A stretch of DNA of 64,000 nt from Hepsetus odoe. Lineage: Eukaryota; Chordata; Actinopteri; Characiformes; Hepsetidae. Where the stretch lies: the NCBI GenBank assembly GCA_017165825.1, contig CM029370.1, positions 20,174,555 through 20,238,554 on the forward strand, read 5' to 3'. A program made the position numbers and the translations under genes. The notes below the pieces were generated by a model. It was not told where the DNA came from and searched no databases. It was given only the letters and a program-made list of their open reading frames with translations. Positions 23,820-35,400 of this stretch are shown here, in pieces (the first letter of the stretch is position 1; every line of letters begins with the position of its first letter).

Positions 23820-24330
23820 GACCTTAGTGAGCTCATGGGCATGGGTAATTGAAAGGAAACACGGCACCAACAAGATTATAAAGCTCAAAAAGGAAAGCCA
23901 ACACAGAGTTTGACAAAAGATACCCATTGTACCTAGTAAGCTATATCTAAAATTTGGTGCAAGTATAAACAAAATGAGAAGATTATGATAAAAAACATAT
24001 GGCAAGATCACAGGAGACATCAAAGCTCTATGACAGAAAACTTAACATGCCTTGTAAATTAAAAATGCACCACAAAACAAATGAAAAACAAATGGTTAGA
24101 AACAGGAGTCACTGTTGGTGACAGATCTGAAAGGAATTAGCTGAATGAAATGGGATTTACATCCACAAAATCCAAAAATCCACTAACAGTTATACAGAAG
24201 AAAACAAGGTTACAAGAGCTAAAGGGAGGCAATCATGGAGTGTGGATGATTGGATGAAAATGATGTTCAGAAATGAATCAACAGTCTGTATAGGCTGCAT
24301 GATACTGCAACTTTTGTCTGATGCCTTTCT
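23820..24330 (+). mobile_element. probable Tc1-like transposase remnant, other family
   Basis: The clearest part is at about 24225-24290, which reads as GVWMIG and then, one frame over, WMKMMFRNES, resembling the 'W..DDW.K..FSDES' segment around the second catalytic Asp of Tc1-like transposases. The rest is too decayed for a firm call and ends are not visible. Confidence 0.4.
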
Positions 24331-25070
24331 AATGTAGTAACAATGATGGGCTGAAGAAAAAAAGAAAAACGCTTTTTGTCGTCATATCAATAGAAAACAG
24401 GTTTGGTGATGATTACCCCCTTTCTCTGGATGATAATGTATCTATTGAGTAAAAGTTTTTCCTTCTTGAAAAAAAAATCAGCTCAATGACATGGCAAGCA
24501 AACAAGCTGTATCTCAATCCCACTAAGACTGATGATTAAAGCTTTTGTGTCAACCACTCTCTGAGTTGTTCACAAATTCAGAATGTTCAGCTATTAAACT
24601 AAGAAATGTTAATGTGCTAAAAAGTAAAATTCCAGATAAAAAGATCTAAAATTTTAGGAACATCTTCTATATTCCATCATTTTTGCCAGGGGTTATTTGT
24701 ACATTAAAAATTAATTATCGTAATAATACATGTATTTTGTACATGTAGTCTGTAAAGGGGGCATTAAGAGCATGTGTTGCATCGCAAGCAGCCAAAGCAG
24801 CCAGAGATGTTTAAGGCCGAGTACTCTATTAGTGACAGAGGGCAAAAAAAATACAATATAGGACTGATCGCAGTGCTGTATTTTGAAATGATGGTGGTTA
24901 TAGATCATGCTGACACACACACACGCCACCTGACGCAGACGTCTAAAGCTGAGAGGCCCCGCCACACTTCCCTCCTCTTTACAAACAGCCAATCAATACA
25001 CCATCACTTAAAGCCCTGTTTCCTCTCACTGAGCCTGACTCAGCATACTTGGCACAATACAGGTATGTGT

Positions 25071-25073
<3 letters not shown>
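24331..25073. other. non-coding sequence
   Basis: No gene recognised. Confidence 0.5.

Positions 25074-25105
<32 letters not shown>
25074..25105. repeat. (GT)n microsatellite
   Basis: Uninterrupted GT units over about 32 bp. Confidence 0.93.
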
Positions 25106-25106
<1 letters not shown>

Positions 25107-25184
25107 AATTGGATTGCCTTATGAGAAGTGCTATAGTATAAGGTTGAAAATTCTCCACCTCTAATCTATGTTCTGTTTCTCTGA

Positions 25185-25185
25185 T

Positions 25186-25232
<47 letters not shown>
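25185..25232. repeat. (CT)n microsatellite
   Basis: CT units with one TA interruption. Confidence 0.93.
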
Positions 25233-25234
<2 letters not shown>

Positions 25235-25786
25235 ATTCTTTTTCTCTCTCATACACATGCACAAACCCACATACACAGGCACACATATGGTCGCCATCTC
25301 GAACCCTTTTCCCCCTGCACCCCCTAAAGGCCACTTGACAGCTTCTCATTTACCTGGAGCTCAGTTCAGGGCTGAGTCTGGGCCACGTCTGTTTGAAAGC
25401 CCACATGGCCATCATCTATCTTATTAAAGTAGATATTGAACTAATTATAAGTCAGATAAGCAGGGACAAGAGAGGAGTGAGCAGCGTGTGGTTCTCAGTG
25501 GAGCATGCTCGGCTGTCCTTCAGCTTTGCACAGAGAAACAGCCCATAAAACAACATCACGCTGCACTGCCGAGAGCAGCACAGCATTAACATGTGCTAAG
25601 TACCACTGAGAGCACGACCACTCACACCCCATGCTGTCGTGTGCAAGGATGCAGTGCCTCCCTGAGTGTGTGTGTGTATATGTGTGTATACTTGTGCTTG
25701 TACATTTTCAGGAAAATATAAAATACTTAACAACTTTAAGTAATATAACACAATAAGAACCTGTAAAATGTTTCTGACTCTATCAA

Positions 25787-25787
<1 letters not shown>
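25233..25787. other. non-coding, possibly constrained sequence
   Basis: A repeat-free stretch of average base composition with homeodomain-type TAAT cores near 25445 and no long frame. I cannot say more from sequence alone. Confidence 0.35.
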
Positions 25788-25828
<41 letters not shown>

Positions 25829-25830
25829 AG

Positions 25831-25882
<52 letters not shown>
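25788..25882. repeat. compound (GT)n(GA)n microsatellite
   Basis: About 20 GT units (to about 25827) followed by about 25 GA units. Long purine-only tracts like the GA part can adopt triplex structures. The CT/AC-derived frames on the minus strand are artefacts. Confidence 0.95.
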
Positions 25883-25886
<4 letters not shown>

Positions 25887-26019
25887 ATAAGCATGATTAC
25901 ACAAAAGTATTCTTTTACAGCTCTACCAAAAAAGAAAAAGCCCAAATAAAGATATATGTACAATGTACAGATAAATGCAAAAATAAAAACACTAAACACA
26001 TTAGAAGAAAATAAGCATC

Positions 26020-26310
26020 TAGCAGGGGAGCTGGAGCCTACCTCACTTCTTACAAGGCGAAAGTGGGAAAAACCTCGAGCAGGTTGCTAGTCCATCACAG
26101 AACAAGCAAACAGGACATACAGTCACACCTAGGGGGCAATTTAGCATGTCCAGTGCACCTGACGTGTATTTGTTTGGACTGTAAGAGGAAACTGAAGGAA
26201 ACCCACACAGACAAGTGGGTATCATCTTAAATCTACACTGAGAAAGCCCTGAATCAATTTTCACTATGAGGCAACAGCACAACTACTATGCCAATGAGCC
26301 ACCCAAACTG
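26020..26310 (-). mobile_element. diverged tRNA-derived SINE
   Basis: The minus strand begins GGGTGGCTCATTGGCATAG, an A-box-like head, and passes CCTCATAGTG, CACTTGTCTGTGTGGGTTTCC, AGTCCAAACAAATACACG, GACATGCTAAATTGCCCCC, and CCTAGGTGTGACTG, ending in CCTCGAGGTTTTTCCC and TAGGCTCCAGCTCC. This block order (CCCTAGGTGTGA, then TCC...CTGGACTAGC, then GGCTCCAGC) is that of a SINE family common in fish. It is strongly diverged, hence old. Confidence 0.65.
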
Positions 26311-28007
26311 AAAAAAGAGAAAAAGAAAATGGTTTACTTCTAAATTCTTGTTGCACATTTTTTCTTTTTGAAAGTTGCCTTTCTCAATTGCCCTTTGTCA
26401 GCTTACATGTTCTGCTGATTTTCTAAATGACAATTACACAAACTGGTCAGCACACTTTATTTTATTTTAATTAAAGTCATTTTATTAGCCAGATCCTGAA
26501 ATTTTCATACAACTTAAAAGGCAACTGGAGGGTTTTTTTTTTTTAATTACACAAAAAAATCTTTAGAAATTGACCCCAGCAATGATAGGTGTTATCACAA
26601 ACCCACCAAATCATTTGTAGTTACCAAAAAAAAGCACCAAAACCTCCAGCCTGCCAGCATTAAATGGATTCTTATATTAAAATAACAATAAAACTCCTGT
26701 TGTTGTGGTTTAAAAAAACATTCATTAAAGCCTAATTTAGCCCAGTGAGACAAAAGCATGCAGTAAAACAGTCGTTCTCCATAAATCCCTGGCTCTTTTA
26801 ATAACAGCCAGATGGGTCCACTGAGGCGCAATCTGATATACTGCGTGTCAGAATCGCCATGACGAAGCACAGAGCTGGAGGTACAGTAACCACCTCAGTT
26901 GCTCTGTATCTTATATGACATGTACCATCACCAGCCCAGTCAGCTGAAGCCTCTCATTCAATAATGAAATGCTAAGAGACACACAAAAATATCAATAAGC
27001 ATCTAACAACTGTCAGACAGGACAAAAAACGGTCTGTATTCAGTTGCCGGGAAATCTGTTTACAATCAGAGAAGGATGATTCAAACACCAGCAATATGGC
27101 TACAAAATAACAGTCCCTTCATTTAAAACAGGACCAGAAGTAAATACCTCTCTGCTTTCACATCAGCATCATATCATTGTTTATTTGTTCAGCAGCTTAT
27201 TCATCATTTATAAACTGGGTGCTAGTCCACATCCAATTTACCATCTCTAACACAAATCACTGATTTGATTAGGGAATAAATATAATGGGTCATTACAGAT
27301 AACAAATAAACATTAATGCATCAGCTCACAGTGCTGAAAGAATGGGGCAGTTGAGCAGCAACTACTGTGCTATGGAGGCCTCGGGAGCTTTGTGTCCTCT
27401 CCGGGAGAAGCCAGCATAGCAACGAGCAAAAACATGCCTAGACTGTCTTACATATCCCAGACTCAGCTTTATCATTTATTCCTGTAACTCTTCCATTTCA
27501 TCTTTCTCTCTCTGTCTCTTTCTGTCTGTCTGTCTCTGAGCGTGTCTCTCTCTCTCCCTTTTTGTGCCACATTGCCTATCCCAGTGACTCAGCTACATGA
27601 AGTTGTTTGTATGCAGGGATGTGAATCTTAAAAGGATTTTACACATTTAAATCACATATTTAAACATTTTTAGAGCTTTTATTAAAAATGTCTGAGAAAT
27701 ATACATCTCCACATTTATATAAAGATGGAAGACTTGTACATAAAAATATAATCACTATATATTTTTTTATCATTTACATGGTTACCCTTTTACCTAGATT
27801 GTTTTATATTAAGGTCTAAACTACCTCGCTGCTCTCTTCTTTCTGATTTAGGTGTTAATATGTTTTGGGGATTTTTTTCCTTAAGGGGGGCTGTTCTTAA
27901 GAGCTGCAAAAGGGAGTGCATTTTCTGGATCCTTGTTTTTCAAGGACCTTATAAAGTATGTGACTTTCCAAATTATGTCCAGTGAATTCAGGTGGATTCC
28001 AAACAAG
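26311..28007. other. non-coding sequence
   Basis: No gene recognised. A short CT-rich patch lies at about 27505-27560. The stretch 26715-26880 is free of repeats and might be constrained, but that is a guess. Confidence 0.45.
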
Positions 28008-28440
28008 TGAAAGTGACTATTTGTCATTGTGAGACACAGCACATGCTGAAACACAATGAAATGCATTCTCTGCTTTTACATTTATGTTTATGGCATTTAG
28101 CAGACTCTCTTATCCAAAGCGACTTCATATCCTGATTACAGGGACAGTCCCCCTGGAGCAACTTGGAGGAACCCAATGGCGGTAGTGCTGGAGGTGGGAT
28201 TCAAACCTGTGATCACTTGGTCCATAGATCCATAGACACTAAAACCACTAAACCATTACCACCGCTTTCACCCACGCTTACACGTGCAGCAGTGGGCAGC
28301 TATATCAAGCACCCGGGGAGGAGAGGTGGGGACGGTTCTTTGCTCAAGGGTAACTCAGGGCAAACTACCGGTCTGGGATTTGAACCCATGACCTTCCGAT
28401 CCTGGTACCAAGTCACTAACCATTAAGTCACTGCTGCCCA
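28008..28440 (-). mobile_element. V-SINE-type SINE interrupted by another SINE
   Basis: On the minus strand, 28440-28267 reads the head GGGCAGCAGTGACTTAATGG, CCAGGATCGGAAGGTCATGG, GGTTCAAATCCC, ACCCTTGAGCAAAGAACCG and CACTGCTGCACGTG. The tail part resumes at about 28075-28008 as GCAGAGAATGCATTTCATTG, CTCACAATGACAAATAGTCAC. The two parts are separated by a different SINE, so the outer element is the older one. Confidence 0.8.
28076..28266 (-). mobile_element. tRNA-derived SINE nested in V-SINE
   Basis: The minus strand reads GGTAATGGTTTAGTGGTTTT (A-box-like), CACAGGTTTGAATCCCACC (B box GGTTTGAATCC), CAAGTTGCTCCAGGGGGACTG, then AAGTCGCTTTGGATAAGAGA and TCTGCTAAATGCCATAAAC, ending in repeated ATAAATGTAAA. 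This 3' part, GTCGCTTTGGATAA...GTCTGCTAAATG, belongs to a very abundant teleost SINE. Boundaries are accurate to a few bases. Confidence 0.75.
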
Positions 28441-30507
28441 AAAGTTGTAGAACATCTAAAGGATAGCGTCTGAGTACTTACAATATGTAATTTTCTTTTG
28501 CAATACGTTACCCAAACAATTATCAAAACATCTGTCTGAAAACTTTCCATTTGCACTGCAACTGATAAGAAAGGACAGCAAAGCAGCACAGCAGTTTCAT
28601 ATTATAGATAGCTCTGTTTATGCATTTTGACACATTTGCAGTATGTATGCCCTGTCAGGTGATGAATATGCAATATGCTGGGATTGACACCCACACAGTG
28701 AACTGAGGAAGAGATTCAGAAGAAATGGAAAAATAAAGGACACTTTTTTAATGTCATTTTTGAAAATGTTTATTAGGTCAAGAAAACATGATATAGTTTG
28801 CAGAAATCTTAATTTCAGATAAAAGTTAAAAAGCAACTGTGCTGGGTCTTTGTCATTTTTTCTTTGGTTTTGTAATTAAGAATTTTATTTTAAACCGTGA
28901 CGTATATGTGTCTGAAAATCTAAGAGACTCTTCTAGAAAACCGGTGGGGTCTAAAGTTACAAATGCATCGAAATACTAAATCAGGAAACAAACACCATCA
29001 TAATGGCTTCCTTGTTCTCCTGCATTTTACGTCTCTGCTTCACTGCGACTGTGACTGTCTCAAGTGGACACTCCACAGGAGAGCGGAAAGAGAGGAGCTA
29101 CTCTTTGCAGCTTGTGCACACTTGCTCAGACCGCATGAGGTAAAAGTCTGGGCCTGGTGGTCTCTGTGATTTGCAAGTGCACTGGGCTGTGTGTAATTGC
29201 CGAGTGGGTGGAACGGAGATCATCGGGGACACGTGGAGTAAAACTGGAAACGTGTAGGCAGAGATTTAGTCACTCACAGACGGGGGGTCAAAGCTTCAGC
29301 TGAAACAGATGGAGGAGGAGGAGGAGGCAAGCTTCTGGCACGCAGGCAGAAAAATGTTATATTTCTCGGCCTTATTAGCCATAATGTAGGACTTGCTTTC
29401 AGCACATAATCACCCTTCAAGCCGGCTTAGCGCCCACTATTGTTCAAGGGAGCAGTTGTAAGTTATTACCTCTCATTCTGATTAGCGGCAAGTTGAAGGA
29501 CAAAGCCTTCCATTACTTAAGTAATTGGTGGAGTTACACTTGTTTCAGAATCCATTAATGTGTAATACCTGCAAACCCATGAGACACTGGAGCAGTGTAG
29601 GGGAGCGTGGGACACAGTCTAATATGGGTCAAAATGTAAACAGGTACAATTTGTTTAAATGCATTTAACATTTTCAAGAACATCTTGCTCTTGGCCAACA
29701 TTTTGTATTCTCCACACCAGTGCCCTCTGTCAGCAGTTTGACACACGTTTCTCGAGATTTGCAGTGTTTTTTGCCCTTAATAGGAACTTCAGTATAAGTG
29801 TTTTTGATTACTGAGTTGTTTGTATGAGCAACAGAATTTGCAACTATATTATTTTAATCACCATCTTGGTGCCTGTAATATGTCTCAATTGTAGAACATA
29901 TAATCAACTCAGCGAGAGCTAGCCAGGCAAAAACACAGCTTTCACAGTGCAGGGCTGGCTGTAACTTAATATTACAACTAAACTTCCCAAAATAAGCTAT
30001 GATAGAAGTCCATAACCCCCTTATATTAATGCAAAACAGTACATTTGTTGTATTTTTGTTTCACAAATGTATTCAAAGCCTACTGTGGATATCATGTATC
30101 ATGTTTCAGTTTTATATCACTGGTTTCTATTGTTCTACTTTGTGGTAGGATGGTGAAAAACTCATCTGGCTCAAGCAACATAAATCTATATTGAATTAAT
30201 TGTGTTTGCATAAACTAACTAGCTCCTCAGTGTGTCACTATTGCATCAACAGGATAGGCAGTCAGCCTAGAGTTTTAAAAGCAGCTAACCTTTGGAGTGT
30301 TCAGATGTTGAGCTAACAACAGATATGAAAGCTATTGATTCCTGACAGTTTGTCTAAATTAGAGCATCTTGTGCTCCTCTCAGTTAGCAGGATTACATTG
30401 GCAACACTTGATGCTTCTGAATGCCATAATGAAAGATACATACTTCTTCGATGGAAATGGTTCTCTAGACACAAAAATACATCACAAGACTTGAAACTAT
30501 GATTACC
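28441..30507. other. non-coding, with a possibly constrained block
   Basis: No gene recognised. The block at about 29330-29540 has no repeat signature, contains several ATTA/TAAT cores and GCCGGCTTAGCGCCC, and is flanked by ordinary AT-rich sequence; it could be a regulatory element, which only comparison would show. Confidence 0.4.
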
Positions 30508-30750
30508 GGGGCAGCGTTGGCCTAGTGGTTAGGGAGTTGCCCCTGCATCGGAAGACTGTGGGTTCGATTCCCTCACCACTAGGTTGCCCTGAGGTACCCT
30601 TGAGCAAGGTACCATCCCCGTCACTGCTCCCCGGGCACTTTCAATACCACTGCTGCACGTATTTGCATGGGTTAAATGCAGAGGTCCAATTTGGTTGTGG
30701 TTCACTGTGTGCTGTGCTGTGACCTAGCAATGACAAGGGTTTTCACTTTG
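30508..30750 (+). mobile_element. V-SINE-type SINE, best-preserved copy
   Basis: Complete order: GGGGCAGCGTTGGCCTAGTGG (A box TGGCCTAGTGG), CCTGCATCGGAAGACTGTGG, B box GGTTCGATTCC, CCCTTGAGCAAGGTACCATC, CACTGCTCCCCGGGCACTTT, GCATGGGTTAAATGCAGAGG, TCCAATTTGGTTGTGGTTC and a CAATGACAAGGGTTTTCAC tail. The intact A and B boxes make it the best reference in this window for the family. No clear target duplication. Confidence 0.88.
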
Positions 30751-32160
30751 AACGTTTTTACTTTTAATACAAGAATTTAAGAGGAAATGGGAAAAATCAA
30801 ATTTAAATAATAATTTGATAAATATATCACATCAAATAAAACAAATAAGACAAATAAGATGATGGTATATGATGCTACTGTATTTCAGGTGAGACTGCAT
30901 AGAGGATCGGGTATTTATTCTTTTTTCAAATATATGATGTAGACACCTGATTTGTTCTGTTTTAGCAATCTTTATCTTCTTTTTATCTCTTAATCAGATA
31001 TGTAGTTGATCAGGGCTGTTGAAATACTGACCATAGCCATGTTAAAAATGTGTAGACAGACACATATTGATATATTGATGTTAAAATATCATTGTCAGAC
31101 AGCCCACCCTTAGTGTCAAATCACATGCAGAACAGACTGCTAAAGTGTTACATATACATAATTGCAATTCTTCAATAAAAGGACAGCCATAATCTTATTA
31201 CTGTGCTACCTCTTTGCTACGTTCTCTAATCTTTTTACCTGACATGTGGCGGATTGAACAGGCTGAAAGATGCTGATGAAAAATGCATTTGCTCAGGGTG
31301 CAAAGGGAAGGATTCTCCAGGTTGTCTTCACATCATTATTATTTTTCAGCAGAGCTGGTCATAAGGCAGAGTGAAATTGAGGCACTCTCACGATCCATCT
31401 CCTCAATCTCACTGGCCATTAAAAGTTAAAAAGGTCCGAGACAAGTTCATAAAAAAATGAGAAGACTGATGAGATTAAAAGCGGAGAACAGAGGTTAGGC
31501 AGTGCATTGCCAAGAGCAAGTTAGTCTCAAAGACCTACATCAAGCGGACTCAACCTTTCACTGGGAGAATGAGTCTGGACCAGCCAGAACAGAGCTAAGA
31601 TAGTGCTTCTCTTTCTTTAAGTGTCTTGAAACAATTTGGAGGCAACAGCACATGCCATGTTAATTTACACCATCCATTAGGAGACCAACATATGGATTAG
31701 CTGCAATGCCTTCCTATCTCTCCACACTAGCTGATTACAGCAGGCTGACCTTTGCAATTATAGTAGCTTACACGAGCCTATATAAAATACCTGAAGGTAG
31801 TGAAAACCATTTTAATAATATCTTCAGTCACATATATGCTATAAAATATTTATAAACACTAACATGTTAGTGCTCAAAGCACATTTGGGAAATCCATGCT
31901 CTAGTATGCTCTACTAATAAGTTAATTCAGCTACTTTGAAGAAATGGTTCGGTGAAAAATCGCATTTACACTATTTTTAGATGTAATAGATAGGTCAGCA
32001 TGTGTGGCTAGGATTGCTAAACCAAAATCATTTCTGTACTGTATCTCCAAAAAGTCTCTCATCATCTCAGCATTCATTTCTTCAATAAGGTTGCAAATAA
32101 TCATAGTTTAGATCAATGTGGACAGTAAACATATCCAGGCTGATTGAATACGTCTGGGTG
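30751..32160. other. non-coding sequence
   Basis: No gene, RNA or repeat recognised. Confidence 0.5.
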
Positions 32161-32170
32161 GAATATTGTC

Positions 32171-32421
32171 AGTAAGTCAGTCATTTTCTGCCGCTTGTCC
32201 CAAACGGGGTCGCAGGGGAGTGCTGGAGTTCAACCCAGCGCGCACAGGGCGAAGGACGGGGGGACACACCCTGGACAGGTTGCCAGCCCATCGCAGGGAG
32301 GAGCGAGACAGGGACGGCAACTAGCTCAAGGGTACCTCAGGGTACCCAGTGGGAAGGGGACCGAACCCCTGATCCTCTGATCGTGCGGCCAACGCCCTAA
32401 CCACTAGGCCACCGCTGCCCA
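32171..32421 (-). mobile_element. SINE with V-SINE-like head and Rex3-like tail, copy A
   Basis: The minus strand starts CTGGGCAGCGGTGGCCTAGTG, has the B box GGGGTTCGGTCCCC and the stretch CCTCCCTGCGATGGGCTGGC, and ends CCGTTTGGGACAAGCGGCAG plus a GACT-type tail. The insertion is flanked by a perfect 10-bp duplication GAATATTGTC at 32161-32170 and 32422-32431. Its last ~20 bp resemble the Rex3 3' end at about 19934-19953. Confidence 0.88.
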
Positions 32422-32431
32422 GAATATTGTC

Positions 32432-35400
32432 TTTTTTTTTTTTTTTTTTTTTTAATTCCTATAAGGTACACTCCATGCATACACAAGTGTTCCACAGCAA
32501 ACAAATCTTGTATAATCTTGTATAATAAAGAGACAGCAAACTGAATGGCATATAGTGTACATGGTCACCACTCCTGTTAAGCATCACTCAGAATAATGCC
32601 CCCCAGCATCAAGCTGAGAGGCAATGAAACTGAGTCCTGTGGAGTGTTGGAGCTCCGGTAATTGCCTCTGGGATGAGTAGGATTGGTGTTTGTGATCCAG
32701 AACTAATAATACCACATCAGTACCTGATTTCACAGGTACCTGGGGCTGAATGCAATCAGATCCTGCAATGTTCCAACATCTAGCAATGTTCCAACATCTA
32801 AAGCTTTCCCAGCAGAGTAGTTGTTACGGTTCCAAAGGGAGAAAACTCTGTATTGATACCCCTGATTTCAGAGGAAACACTGCCAAACAGTTGAAGTCAG
32901 CTTTGTCCTTTTGAATCTTAGTCTCAGCTATAGTTGGTAGATAAGAATGAATAAAACTGAATGAAAGTAAGTGCATGTTGGCTGAGAGGTGCAGTATAAG
33001 ATTTTTTGTATGTGTAGTGATTGCTCTTTTCTGAACTAGCTAATGCACTATTTAACCGTGCACATAACGGATGAGATATGACTAAAACAGAACAAATAAA
33101 TGGACTGTGCGATTAGCTAAAGCTTGAAAAAAATGCTAGTGTGAAAAAACACTTTCCTTAAGATTGTGTCGCGATGTGATGGCAACCTATAGACACAACT
33201 AGGCACCAATGCACAGAACAAAAATGCAGAACCATGCATATAATGTACAAGGTCAGATGTAAATCAAATATGTTTGTCCTCTCTCTCTGTTATATTGTAT
33301 ATGTTGCATTTAATATGACTGGCCAGCTGTTTTATCCATCCTACAACAGAATGCAATAACATTTGCATGTACATCTCTAAGTTCTTTGACAGGTCTAGCG
33401 CAGTTCATATATTCATGCATAATGACTATTCCATCTGCTTGTTTTGTCATTCTTTCTTCAAACAGCAAAAAGGCGTGGATGCACATGAAGTCAGGTGATC
33501 TAACAAGTTTGCCACTGCTGTTCTCTCCACTGAACTTGATTTAGACTCTAGTAGCAACCTCATTGCTGTTAATATAGCTGTGATCAATACTGAGTCCCAA
33601 CATGTTTCAATTGAATAAGAAAATGTCACTGGAGACCATGCATCAATAATTATGCCACAGATGGGAATTGAATCGCAGCCCACAGTGGCAAAGGCTACAG
33701 ACCGTTTTACACACATTAGTGGTGCTGCTGGAGAGGTTTGATCTCAGTATGAAAGTGCCCCCCACTTTTCCATTAGCCAGCACGACTGATCTTATCACAT
33801 GCCTGCCCTGCTCTAACTTCATGGATATTATCATATTTCAAGGGGAGCATTATGCATTGAAACAGGCTTTAAAATATGAGAGACTGCCTTAAAACATCCC
33901 TGCAGAAAAAAAAAAAATTCAACATTAAAACAATATAGCACACTTTAAAGCCCTTTCAATTGAATTAAGTAACTAGAAATGCTTTCTGTCTAATCAGTGC
34001 TAACCTTGTGCTGAAAGATTAACACTCTCACACTTTAAGAATGATAAAATTCATTATTCAAGTGGACATAATTTTCACTGCCAGCAGTCAGTGACAGGAA
34101 GATATGTTATCTATGGGAAATATTGATTAAACTCAGACTATAAATGCCCATGTGATGAGTAAACTGTGTGCTATGCATGTTAAACTGCCAGCAGACTGAG
34201 GAAAAAATGGCTCTGCACTAAATTCTGGAATTCTTAGAGCCAAGACTGTAATATATGCTATATGGACGTTGAGATCAGCAGACTATACCACACTGCTACT
34301 ATTAAACACACATTCTTCCCTTGTTATGCTACTTCTTCACATCAGTTTACGTCCATTAAGGCTGAAAAAAATGTAGTACTCTTCTGACTGATTAAAACAA
34401 TCAGCTTGTAATCAGAATTTCACAGAAGGTTCCTTTTTTCTTTTTGTGGCCAGGTGACTGCTGAGTTCTATCACCGTAAGTAAGTTTCAGTGGCACAAAT
34501 GTCAATCAGACAGCATTCAACTTCTCAATGTGTGCACATATTACTATGAATGAGCAACTAGCATCATAGCACGAGTACTTATCGACTACAGTTTGGAATG
34601 TCGGCCCTAACTAACAGCCGCTAGAAGAGGTGAAAGACTCGACAAATTCAGTCCTACAATCTGTTCATGAGTGGAATCAGGAAAGAAATTTGACTCTCAA
34701 ATCCAGCTTCTAAGCGCACATGTCAGCACCATCTACACTGATTGCCTGGCATTCAGATTTGAATAGAATGTGAAGTGCAATGAAAACACACTGAGTCTTC
34801 AGCACAGATGGTGCTTGGAGGTTGAAAGGGCCACTGAAAAGTGTAGCCATAAGATATGAGCAAGGAAATCATCTTCCAAAACTTGTGTTTAAGAAACAGA
34901 CAGCGGCAGGGCCAAGAGATGAGTGGTTACTGCAGAATCATGATTCAAAAGCAATCACTGATGGGAGATGTGTAAATGTTAGATATGATCCCTGTTGTCC
35001 TCTCGTATGTTCCAGAACCTGCCCTAACTACTAATACAGCGACTTAAAGCCTGCCAATGAAAGCTTGGATGAGGCATCAAGAAACAAAACCAGACTGGAT
35101 TGTCTTTGAAATCCTAAGGCAAAAGACAAATGAAAAGTGAAAAGGATGAAAGGGTGAGAGCAGAATGAATAACCTGCCATCCTCCCTTGAGGCTCTCCCG
35201 CTTGCTTAACTTACAGCCCCACATTTCTTAAGGCCCTGACCCCTGAGGCTGCAAAAGCTACATCAACCAATTGCTTATGATAGATGTTAAGTTATAAATC
35301 TGAATACATTCGAATGTGCTTGGCTTTAATAGGCCTTGGGAGCTGTCCAGAGAGCTCTTGGCTGGAGGGACGATGGCCTTTCAGTGCCCTAAACCTGCAG

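Noticed and set aside
30508..30580. tRNA gene
   Set aside because: A and B boxes are present, but they belong to the tRNA-derived head of a SINE; no tRNA cloverleaf with a proper acceptor stem is evident.
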